A stretch of DNA of 64,000 nucleotides from CAYGZL01 sp964354345 (GTDB taxonomy: Bacteria > Chloroflexota > Anaerolineae > Anaerolineales > UBA4823): assembly GCA_964354345.1 (NCBI GenBank), contig CAYGZL010000074.1, positions 1-64,000 on the forward strand, in the 5' to 3' direction. The translations under genes and the position numbers were made by a program. The notes under the pieces were generated by a model, which was given only the letters and a program-made list of their open reading frames with translations, made no database searches and was not told the origin of the DNA. Shown in pieces: positions 9,701 to 17,853 of this stretch (its first letter is position 1; each line of letters opens with the position of its first letter).

Positions 9701-10617
9701 GAGCTGGTTAACTCCTGCCAAAAGGTGGGTGAGAAGTATCCAGTGAGAATCGATTTAACCGGACCAGTTAATAATATCCGCCCATCCTGCTCAATCGTAA
9801 CATTTAACTCACCACCGGGCATACGAACCACTATCGGGCTTTCTACCCTACCCAATCTAAGCGCAACACAGGCGGCAGCGCAACTGCTGCTACCCGAAGC
9901 CAGAGTATAACCAGTTCCCCGTTCCCAAATTTCGATTTGGAGTGTGTGCCGGTCAATGACTGAGACAAATTGTACATTCGTTCGGTTCGGAAACGCCGGA
10001 TGATTTTCAATCTGAGGACCCGCCTGTTGCGCTAACGCAGCGGAGATTTCGGGGAGGAAGATCACACAATGAGGGTTACCCAACGAGAGACAGTTGATCA
10101 CCCATTCCCGTTCGCCGGCAACCAAACCCTCGTTCAACACAGTACGCACAGGTCCGGTCATGGGAATTAAATCACTCTGAAAAGTGGCGATGCCCATTTC
10201 TAATTGGATCGAGGAGGCAGCCTGGTCGAGGATGCGCACATGAGCTACCGCTCCTGCCCCACCCTGCGTTAGCAAGGTAAATTCAATTGCTTCCACATAG
10301 CCCTCATCAACCAGGTAACGGCTAAAAATGCGTAAACCATTGCCACTCGTTTCAGCCTCACTACCATCCGGGTTGAAAATACGCAACCGGAAGTGTCGGA
10401 CCCCGATGCATTGTGTGCGATCCGGCTGGAGGGCTGTCGATCGGAATTGTTGCGCGTCATTCTCCAGGATCGGTCCAAAGAGAATACCGTCCGCGCCGAC
10501 TCCGTAATGCCAATCGCAAAGGCGCCGGATGATGGTCGGTGTCAGGTTAATATCCGACCGGTTGGGATCAATCACCAGGTAAACGTTTCCCAAAGCCTGG
10601 TACTTGGCAAAATCCAT
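9694..10617 (-). CDS. Diaminopimelate epimerase-like protein with both catalytic Cys replaced by Ser
   Basis: A 307-residue DapF-family protein. The N-terminal MDFAKYQALGNVYLVID fits the usual FxKxxGLGND start, and GVGADGILFG and GNPHCVIFLPE are also family motifs. The two proton-shuttling cysteines of DapF lie in CGNG and ACGTGA. Here they read ETSGNGLRIF (Ser codon 10345-10347, residue 91) and TLASGSSSCAAA (Ser codon 9895-9897, residue 241). The protein may therefore not be a standard two-base epimerase. It might be an inactive paralogue, a lyase or racemase with another substrate, or a Chloroflexota variant. GGGAG lies six bases before the ATG at 10617. It is 17 bp after ychF and overlaps the kinase gene, so it is probably co-transcribed with both. 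Confidence 0.85.
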   Translation of the reverse strand: MDFAKYQALGNVYLVIDPNRSDINLTPTIIRRLCDWHYGVGADGILFGPILENDAQQFRSTALQPDRTQCIGVRHFRLRIFNPDGSEAETSGNGLRIFSRYLVDEGYVEAIEFTLLTQGGAGAVAHVRILDQAASSIQLEMGIATFQSDLIPMTGPVRTVLNEGLVAGEREWVINCLSLGNPHCVIFLPEISAALAQQAGPQIENHPAFPNRTNVQFVSVIDRHTLQIEIWERGTGYTLASGSSSCAAACVALRLGRVESPIVVRMPGGELNVTIEQDGRILLTGPVKSILTGYFSPTFWQELTSSC

Positions 10618-10634
10618 ATATGCTCCCACCTTAC

Positions 10635-11735
10635 CTATACATTAAACCGAAAGTAAATCACGTCCCCATCCTGGACGATATACTCCTTGCCTTCCAGTTT
10701 CATCTTACCTGCCGCCCGCACAGCCGCATCACTACCGTACTGGACAAATATCTCGAAAGGGGTCACTTCGGCTCTGATGAAACCGCGTTCGAAATCAGTG
10801 TGGATCACACCGGCTGCCTTGGGTGCAGTAGACCCCCGATGAATAGTCCAGGCGCGTGCTTCATTCTCGTTCTTAGTGAAGAAGGTAATCAGACCCAGGA
10901 TATCGAATCCCGTACGGATCACCTGCCCCAGGCCGCTCTCCTCAGCACCAGACAGGCGCAGGAACTCCAACCGCTCAGCAGGTTCCATATCCAGCATCTC
11001 CTCTTCCAAGCGAGCGCACAAGGTAACCACATGAGCTTTTTGCTCAGCTGCCACAGCCTGAACGGAGGTGAGATAATAATTATCGCCTCCCAGCCCAGCC
11101 TCATCAACATTTGCAGCATAGATCACCGGTTTGCCAGTCAGGAAACGCAACTCCTGATTAAGCTCAAGGAATTTTTCATCTTCATGACCCGGGTAGGTAA
11201 CCACCGGATGCCCTCGTTGAAGGTGGTCCTGCAGGGCATGCGCCAGGTCGAGCATCGTTTGTAGCTTTTTATCGCCCTTCACCATGCTGGATAAACGCTC
11301 GATTTTGCGTTCTAACTGTTGTAAATCCGCCAGAGCTAACTCAAGGTTCACGATTTCGATATCAGAGCGCGGATCAATTTGGTCACTGATATGCACAACA
11401 TTCGGATCGTCGAAGCAGCGCACCACATGCAGGATGGCATCCACATTGCGAATCTGTCCCAGGAACTGGTTACCCAACCCTTCCCCGTGGCTGGCGCCCT
11501 TCACCAGCCCGGCAATATCAACAAACTCGATCGTGGCATGAATCACGTGAGGCACTTTGACCAATTTAGCCAGCTTCTCCAGCCGTGCATCTGGTAGCGG
11601 AGCAATCGCTCGGTTAGGTTCAATGGTACAAAAGGGGTAATTAGCGACTACCGCGTTTTGCGCTCCGGTCAATGCGTTAAACACTGTACTCTTCCCTACA
11701 TTGGGTAGTCCCACAATGCCAATACTGAGACTCAT
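10635..11735 (-). CDS. ychF: Redox-regulated ATPase YchF (Obg-family P-loop protein)
   Basis: 366 residues, the normal family length. P-loop GLPNVGKSTVFNAL at residues 8-21, then DIAGLVKGASHGEGLG (switch region), QIRNVDAILHVVRCF, YAANVDEAGL (the NxxE that replaces NKxD and gives ATP preference), and a C-terminal TGS domain ending KEYIVQDGDVIYFRFNV. YchF binds the ribosome and affects translation start fidelity and oxidative-stress responses. The ATG at 11735 with GAGGG five bases upstream is chosen over an upstream in-frame start, because the protein then begins MSLSIGIVG as usual. First gene of a four-gene minus-strand run. Confidence 0.96.
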   Translation of the reverse strand: MSLSIGIVGLPNVGKSTVFNALTGAQNAVVANYPFCTIEPNRAIAPLPDARLEKLAKLVKVPHVIHATIEFVDIAGLVKGASHGEGLGNQFLGQIRNVDAILHVVRCFDDPNVVHISDQIDPRSDIEIVNLELALADLQQLERKIERLSSMVKGDKKLQTMLDLAHALQDHLQRGHPVVTYPGHEDEKFLELNQELRFLTGKPVIYAANVDEAGLGGDNYYLTSVQAVAAEQKAHVVTLCARLEEEMLDMEPAERLEFLRLSGAEESGLGQVIRTGFDILGLITFFTKNENEARAWTIHRGSTAPKAAGVIHTDFERGFIRAEVTPFEIFVQYGSDAAVRAAGKMKLEGKEYIVQDGDVIYFRFNV

Positions 11736-11760
11736 CGCGCCCTCGCAATCATCATAAAGA

Positions 11761-11790
11761 ATCATAACACCGAATCAATATGAAGGACAA
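11761..11790 (-). promoter_or_regulatory. Promoter for the ychF operon
   Basis: Read on the minus strand: TTGTCC (11790-11785), 18 bp, then TGT followed by TATGAT (11766-11761), an extended -10. A start point near 11754 would leave a leader of about 20 nt before ATG 11735. Confidence 0.5.
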
Positions 11791-11820
11791 TTTACAACCT
11801 TCAAACTGTTTCAATATTAT
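11791..11820 (+). promoter_or_regulatory. Possible promoter for the ammonia-lyase gene
   Basis: TTTACA (11791-11796), 18 bp, TATTAT (11815-11820), back to back with the ychF promoter. The predicted leader is about 95 nt, ending in AAGGAG seven bases before ATG 11921. Confidence 0.4.
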
Positions 11821-11920
11821 ACACACCCATAACAAGAATCTGACTTTCATCCCTTGCGTCCAATCGAGTTATCCATTAACCTTAGAGGAGGCCTGAAAGT
11901 TAATCATTAAGGAGCTCTTT

Positions 11921-13471
11921 ATGACGATCATTCTGGATGGATCAGGACTGACAGTTGAAAAGCTGATGCGCATTGCCAGGAACGGAGAAAAAGTCGAGTT
12001 AAGCTCACAAGCATTGGAACGTATCCAAACCTGCCGCGCCATGTTGGAAACCAAGTTGCAAGCGAGAGAGATCATGTATGGTACGAATACCGGCATCGGT
12101 GAGTTCTCTGAAGTCCTCCTGTCCGACGAGCAGGTGCAGCAATTCCAGCGTTACCTGATCTACAACCATGCGGCTGGCATCGGTGAGTCTGCTCCCCTCG
12201 AGTGGGTGCGCGGCGCCATGGCCGGGCGGGTTAATGTTCATGCTCATGGCAACTCTGGCTGCCGCCCAGAAATCACGCTGACCCTGATGCAAATGCTCAA
12301 CCAGGGCGTTACACCGGTGGTGTGCCAGAAGGGGTCGGTGGGGGCATGTGGTGACCTGGCTCCGATGGCCCAAATAGCCCTTTTATTGATGGGTGAGGGC
12401 GAGGCTTTCTACCAGGGCAATCGCTTGCCTGGTCGTGTGGCTATGGAACGAGCTGGAATACCCATCCCAGACCTGAAAGCTCGCGATGGCCTGGCAACCA
12501 TCAACGGTTCTAATATGTTGACTGCCATCAGCGCCTTGTTGCTCTATGATATGAACCGTTGGCTGAAACAAGCTGAGATTGCCTGCGCCATGAGCCTGGA
12601 AGCCTTACTGGCTAACCTGAAACCCTACGATGTGCGCCTGCACCAACTGCGCGGGTTCCCCGGAGCCATCCGTTCGGCACAGGCGATCATGAAGTGCATC
12701 GCGGGCAGCGACCTGACGACTGGCAAGATGAAAACCAAAGTGCAGGACGCCTACTCGATGCGCTCATCACCCCAGGTGATCGGAGCTGCCCATGACATGC
12801 TTGCCTTTGCTCGCCAACAGGTGGAAATCGAGCTGAATGGCGTCGGCGACAATCCAATCTTCCTACCGGAATGTAACCTGACCCTGACTGGGGCGAATTT
12901 TCAGGGTTCGCCGGTGTCCCTACCGATGGATATGGCTGGAGTGGCAATTACAATGGTATGCGTGCTGTCTGAGCGGCGTCTCAACCGCCTGACTAATCCG
13001 GCCTTAAGCGTTGGCTTGCCCGATTTCCTGACCCCCAACCCTGGTTTCTACTCCGGCCTGATGCTCAGCCAATATACCGCCGACAGCCTGATCGTCGAGC
13101 AGCGCATCCTCTCCACCCCAGCCAGCATTGGCTCAATCCCCGCCGCCGCTGACCAGGAGGATTTCGTATCAATGGGCATGAACACTGCCCTGAAAAATGT
13201 TCAAATCCTGGATAATGCTTACGGTGTGCTGGGCATCGAGTTCATGGCGGCTGCCCAGGCGCTCGATTTCCGCAAATTCACGAATGGAAAGGGTGTACAG
13301 ACCGCTCGACATACCATTCGCCAGCATGTCACTCACCTGGACGAAGATCGCCCGCTCTACCCAGACCACAACACAATGAAGGCCCTGGTGCAATCGTGCG
13401 AAATTTTGGATGAAGTAGAAAAAGTGGTGGGCAGCCTGGAACCGATGATAGCTTTGAGTGAGAAACCCTGA
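11921..13471 (+). CDS. Aromatic amino acid ammonia-lyase (HAL/PAL family) with Ala-Cys-Gly MIO site
   Basis: 516 residues, normal for histidine ammonia-lyase. Active-site Tyr in MYGTNTGIGEF, His in IYNHAAGIGES, INGSN (Asn), QDAYSMRSSPQV, NGVGDNP and QEDFVSMG are all present. The cyclising tripeptide that makes the MIO prosthetic group, normally Ala-Ser-Gly, reads GSVGACGDLAPMAQ: Cys143 (codon 12347-12349), the same number as Ser143 of Pseudomonas HAL. A serine-to-cysteine mutant there is known to mature and stay active, so activity is plausible. HAL has QEDH where this has QEDF, and no hutU, hutI or formimidoyl transferase gene is near. Histidine, tyrosine, phenylalanine or an aminomutase reaction are all possible. 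AAGGAG lies seven bases upstream of the ATG. Confidence 0.88.
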   Translation: MTIILDGSGLTVEKLMRIARNGEKVELSSQALERIQTCRAMLETKLQAREIMYGTNTGIGEFSEVLLSDEQVQQFQRYLIYNHAAGIGESAPLEWVRGAMAGRVNVHAHGNSGCRPEITLTLMQMLNQGVTPVVCQKGSVGACGDLAPMAQIALLLMGEGEAFYQGNRLPGRVAMERAGIPIPDLKARDGLATINGSNMLTAISALLLYDMNRWLKQAEIACAMSLEALLANLKPYDVRLHQLRGFPGAIRSAQAIMKCIAGSDLTTGKMKTKVQDAYSMRSSPQVIGAAHDMLAFARQQVEIELNGVGDNPIFLPECNLTLTGANFQGSPVSLPMDMAGVAITMVCVLSERRLNRLTNPALSVGLPDFLTPNPGFYSGLMLSQYTADSLIVEQRILSTPASIGSIPAAADQEDFVSMGMNTALKNVQILDNAYGVLGIEFMAAAQALDFRKFTNGKGVQTARHTIRQHVTHLDEDRPLYPDHNTMKALVQSCEILDEVEKVVGSLEPMIALSEKP

Positions 13472-13492
13472 TAAACGATTACCAGAATCATT

Positions 13493-13522
13493 GAGAGCCG
13501 GGAACACCGCACCCCGGCTCTC
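13493..13522. terminator. Strong hairpin after the ammonia-lyase gene
   Basis: A perfect 10-bp inverted repeat, GAGAGCCGGG / CCCGGCTCTC, with a 10-nt loop, 21 nt past the stop codon. There is no T run after it, so it may end transcription less efficiently or protect the 3' end. The next gene converges on it. Confidence 0.45.
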
Positions 13523-13674
13523 ATTCGGAGGAGAAGAAGGAGAAGAATCGCCCTATTGTTTTATCCTAACAGAAGAGAACAGGGTGTGCTTGACGCTTTC
13601 TCTACGATTCCCCTACGCTCTTTCTACACTCTCGCCATGATTTTCTCTTTCACACTGTAGGGTATCACTCACAG

Positions 13675-14616
13675 CTATTGTTCAACGAAAAACCGTAGAA
13701 TGATCACTCCCACCAGGATCAGAGCGCTGCCAAACAATTGAGCCGGCGTCAGGCGCTCATTTAGCAGTAAATAAGACTGGATCGCGGTGAAAACTGGCTC
13801 CAGGGTGGCGAGTAAATTGGCCACGCTGGCTGGTAGATAATTCAAGCTGACCGTGTACAATCCGTAGCCACCCACCGTCGGACCAATTGCCAGGATCAGC
13901 AACACTCCCCAGCCTGGCAAGGAGGCGCCCAACCAGAACAGGTTTACAGTTTCTCCACCTGGCAACCAGCCGGGAATCAGATTGTAACTGAGCAGGAACA
14001 TAGTCCCAAATCCAAAGGTGTACATCAGCACTGTCCAGGGATCGATGGCGCGCCGGGAGGCTTCCTTACCCATTAAACTATAAGCAGCGAATCCCAAACC
14101 TGACAACACCCCGGTAGCAAGCCCCAACGGGTTCACGCGCCAGGTTAATGGATCATAGGCTCCTGAGACAAAGACCAATCCCGCCAGGCTGCACAAGACT
14201 GCCATGCCTTTTCCCAGACCTAGCTTCTCTCCAAACAAACGCCAACCCAATACGGCGGTGTAAGCTGCTGAGCTATAAGCCAGCACGGTTGAGACGGCTG
14301 CTCCGTTGAAACCCACCGATACCGTCCATAAGGCATTGAAGATCGAAAGTACAAACCCGTACAATACCAGGAAGGGCAGGTGCTGGCGAGATACGCGAAA
14401 CCGTCGTTGGCTAAAGAATAAGAAAAACAACCCCAATGCACCGGTCAGGAACAGATCACGCCAAAAAGCCAACACCAACGCGGGCAGGCCGTAGGTTTCA
14501 GTCAGGTAACGGATGAACACTGCAGTGGATGACCACAGCACAGTGCCAATCAAGCAGATCAGATAACCTTGTGTCAAACGCGAGGTATGGGGAGGATTGG
14601 CAACTACTGTACTCAA
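13675..14616 (-). CDS. EamA/DMT-family transporter
   Basis: A 313-residue protein with about ten hydrophobic helices arranged as two EamA repeats, from GYLICLIGTVLWSSTAVFIR to the final LFGSALILVGVIILRFFV. LATLEPVFTAIQSYLLLNERL is the typical end of the second repeat. The family exports or imports small metabolites; the substrate is unknown. A longer reading to 14757 would overlap the divergent DUF1786 gene and would start upstream of the likely promoter. The TTG at 14616 with GGAG eight bases upstream is preferred. It converges with the ammonia-lyase gene; a role in moving its substrate or product is possible but unproven. Confidence 0.83.
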   Translation of the reverse strand: MSTVVANPPHTSRLTQGYLICLIGTVLWSSTAVFIRYLTETYGLPALVLAFWRDLFLTGALGLFFLFFSQRRFRVSRQHLPFLVLYGFVLSIFNALWTVSVGFNGAAVSTVLAYSSAAYTAVLGWRLFGEKLGLGKGMAVLCSLAGLVFVSGAYDPLTWRVNPLGLATGVLSGLGFAAYSLMGKEASRRAIDPWTVLMYTFGFGTMFLLSYNLIPGWLPGGETVNLFWLGASLPGWGVLLILAIGPTVGGYGLYTVSLNYLPASVANLLATLEPVFTAIQSYLLLNERLTPAQLFGSALILVGVIILRFFVEQ

Positions 14617-14653
14617 GGATGGTTCTCCGGGGTGTTCTTTAGCGCAGGTTGTT

Positions 14654-14682
14654 ATGGTAAACTCATTCCACCAGAAAATCAA
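14654..14682 (-). promoter_or_regulatory. Promoter for the EamA transporter gene
   Basis: On the minus strand: TTGATT (14682-14677), 17-bp spacer, TACCAT (14659-14654). The predicted start is near 14647, about 31 nt before the TTG at 14616. This supports the short form of the protein. Confidence 0.45.
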
Positions 14683-14722
14683 GACTTGTGGGTAAAGCCC
14701 ATTGTGACTATCGCACAACCCT

Positions 14723-15913
14723 ATGCAAATTCTAACGGTTGATATTGGCACTGGCACTCAGGACATCTTCCTGTATGACTCCCGGCTTGACCTGGAAAAC
14801 GGCTATAAGCTCGTGCTGCCCTCCCCAACAATGATTGTCAATCACCAGTTACGGGAAGCCACCCGACGCGGTCAGGCGGTGTTGCTGCACGGTGTCACGA
14901 TGGGCGGCGGACCCAGCCAGTGGGCAGCCGAGGCGCATATCCGGTCGGGGCTAAGGATCTACGCCACACCTGAGGCAGCCCGCACGTTCAACGATGAGTT
15001 GGAGGCTGTGCAGGCCATGGGTGTCCTGATAGTTAGCGAGGATGAGGCGGAGCACCTGCCGGAGATCGTGCTACGCATCGAGCTAAAAGATTTCGATTTC
15101 GAGTCCATTACCGCTGCCCTGGGTCTTTTTGGCGTATCGCTAAGGGATCTGAAGGTTGTGGTGGTGGCTGTTTTCGATCATGGCAACGCTCCGCCAGGTT
15201 ATTCCGACCGGCAATTTCGCTTCGACTATCTCGACCAGCGCATCCGCGCGCAAAACCGCCTGAGTGCCTTCGCCTATCGAGCGGAATCAGTTCCTCCAAT
15301 CCTTACCCGTCTGCAGGCTGTAGCCACCTCGGCGCGGCAGAATATTTTATTGCATTCGATGCCCCTGGTGGTGATGGACACGGCACCGGCTGCCATCTTA
15401 GGCGCACTCCATGACCCGGCGGTGTCAACCCGCGAGCGGATCCTGGTCGTCAACGTGGGCAATTTCCACACCTTAGCCTTCCGATTGGGTCCAGGGGGGA
15501 TCGAGGGCGTTTTCGAGCATCACACCGGCTTGTTGGACCGTCCAAAACTGGAAATTCTGTTACGGACTCTGGCAGACGGCAGCCTGAAGCACAGCGAGGT
15601 TTTTAACGATCATGGTCATGGGGCGCTGGTGTATGATCCCACCCCACTGCGACTGGAAGATGGCGATTTCGGCGTGGCGGTCACCGGCCCGCGGCGCAAC
15701 CTGCTACGCGCCTCGACACTGCGTCCTTATTTCGCGGTGCCTTTTGGCGATATGATGATCACCGGCTGCTTCGGCTTGCTGGCAGCTACCGCCGAGGTGC
15801 TACTCGAGACAGGCGTTGATCCAAGGGAACATCTGCACCCGGTAGCGGCAGCGATCCGCGCATCATTGAGCGGTTTCAGGAGTAGTGGTGCGTCGCCCTG
15901 GGAGCTGGATTGA
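14723..15913 (+). CDS. DUF1786 family protein (actin-like ATPase fold)
   Basis: 396 residues. It opens ILTVDIGTGTQDIFLYD, the phosphate-1 type loop of the ASKHA/actin fold. It continues with LPSPTMIVNHQL, LLHGVTMGGGPSQWA, LVVNVGNFHTLAFRL (phosphate-2-like) and a C-terminal GDMMITGCFGLL. This is the DUF1786 family, sometimes labelled putative pyruvate formate-lyase activating enzyme, a label with no radical-SAM CxxxCxxC support here. Function is unknown. Its stop codon overlaps the TTG start of the next gene by 4 nt (TTGA), so the two are probably translated together. Confidence 0.78.
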   Translation: MQILTVDIGTGTQDIFLYDSRLDLENGYKLVLPSPTMIVNHQLREATRRGQAVLLHGVTMGGGPSQWAAEAHIRSGLRIYATPEAARTFNDELEAVQAMGVLIVSEDEAEHLPEIVLRIELKDFDFESITAALGLFGVSLRDLKVVVVAVFDHGNAPPGYSDRQFRFDYLDQRIRAQNRLSAFAYRAESVPPILTRLQAVATSARQNILLHSMPLVVMDTAPAAILGALHDPAVSTRERILVVNVGNFHTLAFRLGPGGIEGVFEHHTGLLDRPKLEILLRTLADGSLKHSEVFNDHGHGALVYDPTPLRLEDGDFGVAVTGPRRNLLRASTLRPYFAVPFGDMMITGCFGLLAATAEVLLETGVDPREHLHPVAAAIRASLSGFRSSGASPWELD

Positions 15914-17754
15914 AACACCATTGGGCGCGCCGGATCGCACTGCTGGTTTTACTGATGGCCAGCCTGCTAACCCTGGGCTTGCTCATCTGGGGTTTGGATA
16001 AAGGATTCGATTTTACCGACGAAGGCTATTATCTGCTGGGTTTACAATCCAACCAGGAGCGCTTCAGCGCCGAAAATGCCTTTCACCTACTCACGATCAC
16101 CCGCCTGTTGGGATGGATCAACGGTGGTGTCCTATTCTACCGCTGGCTCTCCCTGGCTTTCAGCACGATCGCGGCGCTGGTTTTTGCTGCTGGCGTGCGC
16201 GAGTATCTCTTTCGGTCGGGTATAACCCGGCGTTCCCTTGCTTTTGCGCCGATTCTCCTGGCAACCTGGCTGGGCAATGTGTCCTGGAGCAGCGCCCTGC
16301 CACTCACTTGTTCATACAATATTCTGATCAACGCCTTACTGGTAACTTTCGCCGGATTGTTTCTATGGATCCTGGCCAACTCAAACGCCGAAAGCCGGCG
16401 GGGTTGGGCTTATCCGGCAGGTTGGGTCAGCCTGGGCGCCTTGTGGGGGCTGGCGGCGACAATCAAACCGACAGCATCTGCAGTATGCCTGATTTTAACT
16501 GCGTGTGTCTACCTCGTGTCGGAACGATTCCTCGCGGCGTTCTATACCGCACAGGAAAATTCGCGCAAATTGGTTACGCTCTTCTTACCTGCTGTCTATT
16601 TTGGTCTGGGCGTTGGATTGTGCCTATTTTTATACCTGTGTGGTCTGAACACACTACCAGAATGGATCAATGCCTTATCCGTCAGGCAGAGCTTACCCGG
16701 CTATTCTCTGAGCGCTTTTTCATACCGTCTCTTCCGTGATCTGGCAGATTTTACACGCCTGATCCTGGTCATGACTGGCCCGTTAGGTTATGGTTGGATA
16801 CTGGCGAAACTGTACTTATCAATCGTCCAGCCGACCAAAACTCAACGCATCGTGTTCGCTTTTCTGACCACCTGGATAATAATTTACACCCCCTGGATGC
16901 TCCACCAGCAGCGCGGTTTTTTAAACGTCTTCCCTTTTGATACTCATCCGATGAATACTACTCCCCTGATTGCGCTGGGACTGGGCTTTGGATTAGTTCT
17001 ATTGCTGGCTGCACGCCGGACACCTCTCGACCGGCAAATGCTCACGATAGTACGCAACGACCAATCACGCCAGGAAATTACCGTTGGATTATTTCTCTTT
17101 AGCCTGCCCCTGGCGATCGCTTTTGGCACAAACAATCCCCTGCTATGGCAGGCAGGTTTATCTCTGGCTCCATGGGTCGGGCTGGGTTGTTTCCTTATGA
17201 TCAGGCTCACCCATTCTCCCCGCCTGGCAACTTTGGCCTGGATCGCCGCGGCATTGGTGATCGCCTGGTACACGGCTCAATGGGCGTATGGCTACCTCTT
17301 TTACCCATATCGCCTGGCTACAAACCGCTTCCAGCAAACCGAATCGCTCGGAAGCGCTTTCTCGCGGGCTGCCGGGGTGCGTGTGGATCCTGCGACTCGC
17401 GATTTCCTGGTCAGCTTAAACCAGGCAATCCAAACGACACCTTTCCAACCTGGTGATCCAATCCTTGGATTCTACGACACACCTGGGTTGGTTTACCTGT
17501 TAGGCGGTATTTCGCCTGGTACACCCTGGTTCACCAGCCAAACCGGCGCGACTGCCTGGAGTTGCGCCAGTTTGAAAAAATCAGGCGTAAATTTCAGTCG
17601 CGCGATCTTGTTGCTGAGCACCCAATTGCCAGGCGATTTACTCGCCTGCCTGCAAGCGGTTGGCGTCGATTATCCAGCCAGGTATACCAAGATCGCTGAA
17701 ATCCCACGCCCGACTGATATGACAATGCTCAATTTGTATTCGCCACAACCTTGA
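15910..17754 (+). CDS. GT-C-type membrane glycosyltransferase-like protein
   Basis: A 614-residue membrane protein with about twelve hydrophobic helices. The first loop has FDFTDEGYYLLGLQ, an acidic motif seen in GT-C enzymes that use lipid-linked sugars, and NGGVLFYRWLSLAF follows. The C-terminal ~150 residues are a soluble extracytoplasmic domain. The sugar, acceptor and activity are not known. The start is TTG at 15910, overlapping the DUF1786 stop codon. Codon use looks like the neighbours. Confidence 0.65.
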   Translation: MKHHWARRIALLVLLMASLLTLGLLIWGLDKGFDFTDEGYYLLGLQSNQERFSAENAFHLLTITRLLGWINGGVLFYRWLSLAFSTIAALVFAAGVREYLFRSGITRRSLAFAPILLATWLGNVSWSSALPLTCSYNILINALLVTFAGLFLWILANSNAESRRGWAYPAGWVSLGALWGLAATIKPTASAVCLILTACVYLVSERFLAAFYTAQENSRKLVTLFLPAVYFGLGVGLCLFLYLCGLNTLPEWINALSVRQSLPGYSLSAFSYRLFRDLADFTRLILVMTGPLGYGWILAKLYLSIVQPTKTQRIVFAFLTTWIIIYTPWMLHQQRGFLNVFPFDTHPMNTTPLIALGLGFGLVLLLAARRTPLDRQMLTIVRNDQSRQEITVGLFLFSLPLAIAFGTNNPLLWQAGLSLAPWVGLGCFLMIRLTHSPRLATLAWIAAALVIAWYTAQWAYGYLFYPYRLATNRFQQTESLGSAFSRAAGVRVDPATRDFLVSLNQAIQTTPFQPGDPILGFYDTPGLVYLLGGISPGTPWFTSQTGATAWSCASLKKSGVNFSRAILLLSTQLPGDLLACLQAVGVDYPARYTKIAEIPRPTDMTMLNLYSPQP

Positions 17755-17782
17755 CAGGCAACTCTTACGCTATTCTTATATA
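17751..17782 (+). promoter_or_regulatory. Possible htpG promoter
   Basis: A consensus TTGACA (17751-17756) overlaps the stop codon of the previous gene. An AT-rich block with TATATA follows about 18-20 bp later. The -10 cannot be fixed to one hexamer. No CIRCE (TTAGCACTC-N9-GAGTGCTAA) element was found. Confidence 0.3.
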
Positions 17783-17853
17783 TATAGGGTTTAATTGATC
17801 TGCTACGCGGTAGGCTAAAACCCACAGCTATTATCAAACCAGGAGATGTCATT

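Noticed and set aside
10620..11264. Open plus-strand frame of 214 codons
   Set aside because: It lies wholly antisense to ychF, has no ribosome site and reads as compositionally odd protein.
11921..13471. Calling the ammonia-lyase hutH
   Set aside because: The family fits, but no other histidine-degradation gene is near and one active-site motif differs (QEDF), so the substrate was left open.
14617..14757. Longer N-terminus for the EamA transporter
   Set aside because: It would overlap the divergent DUF1786 gene, includes the likely promoter, and adds non-family sequence.
17755..17853. CIRCE heat-shock operator upstream of htpG
   Set aside because: No TTAGCACTC/GAGTGCTAA pair is present in the interval.
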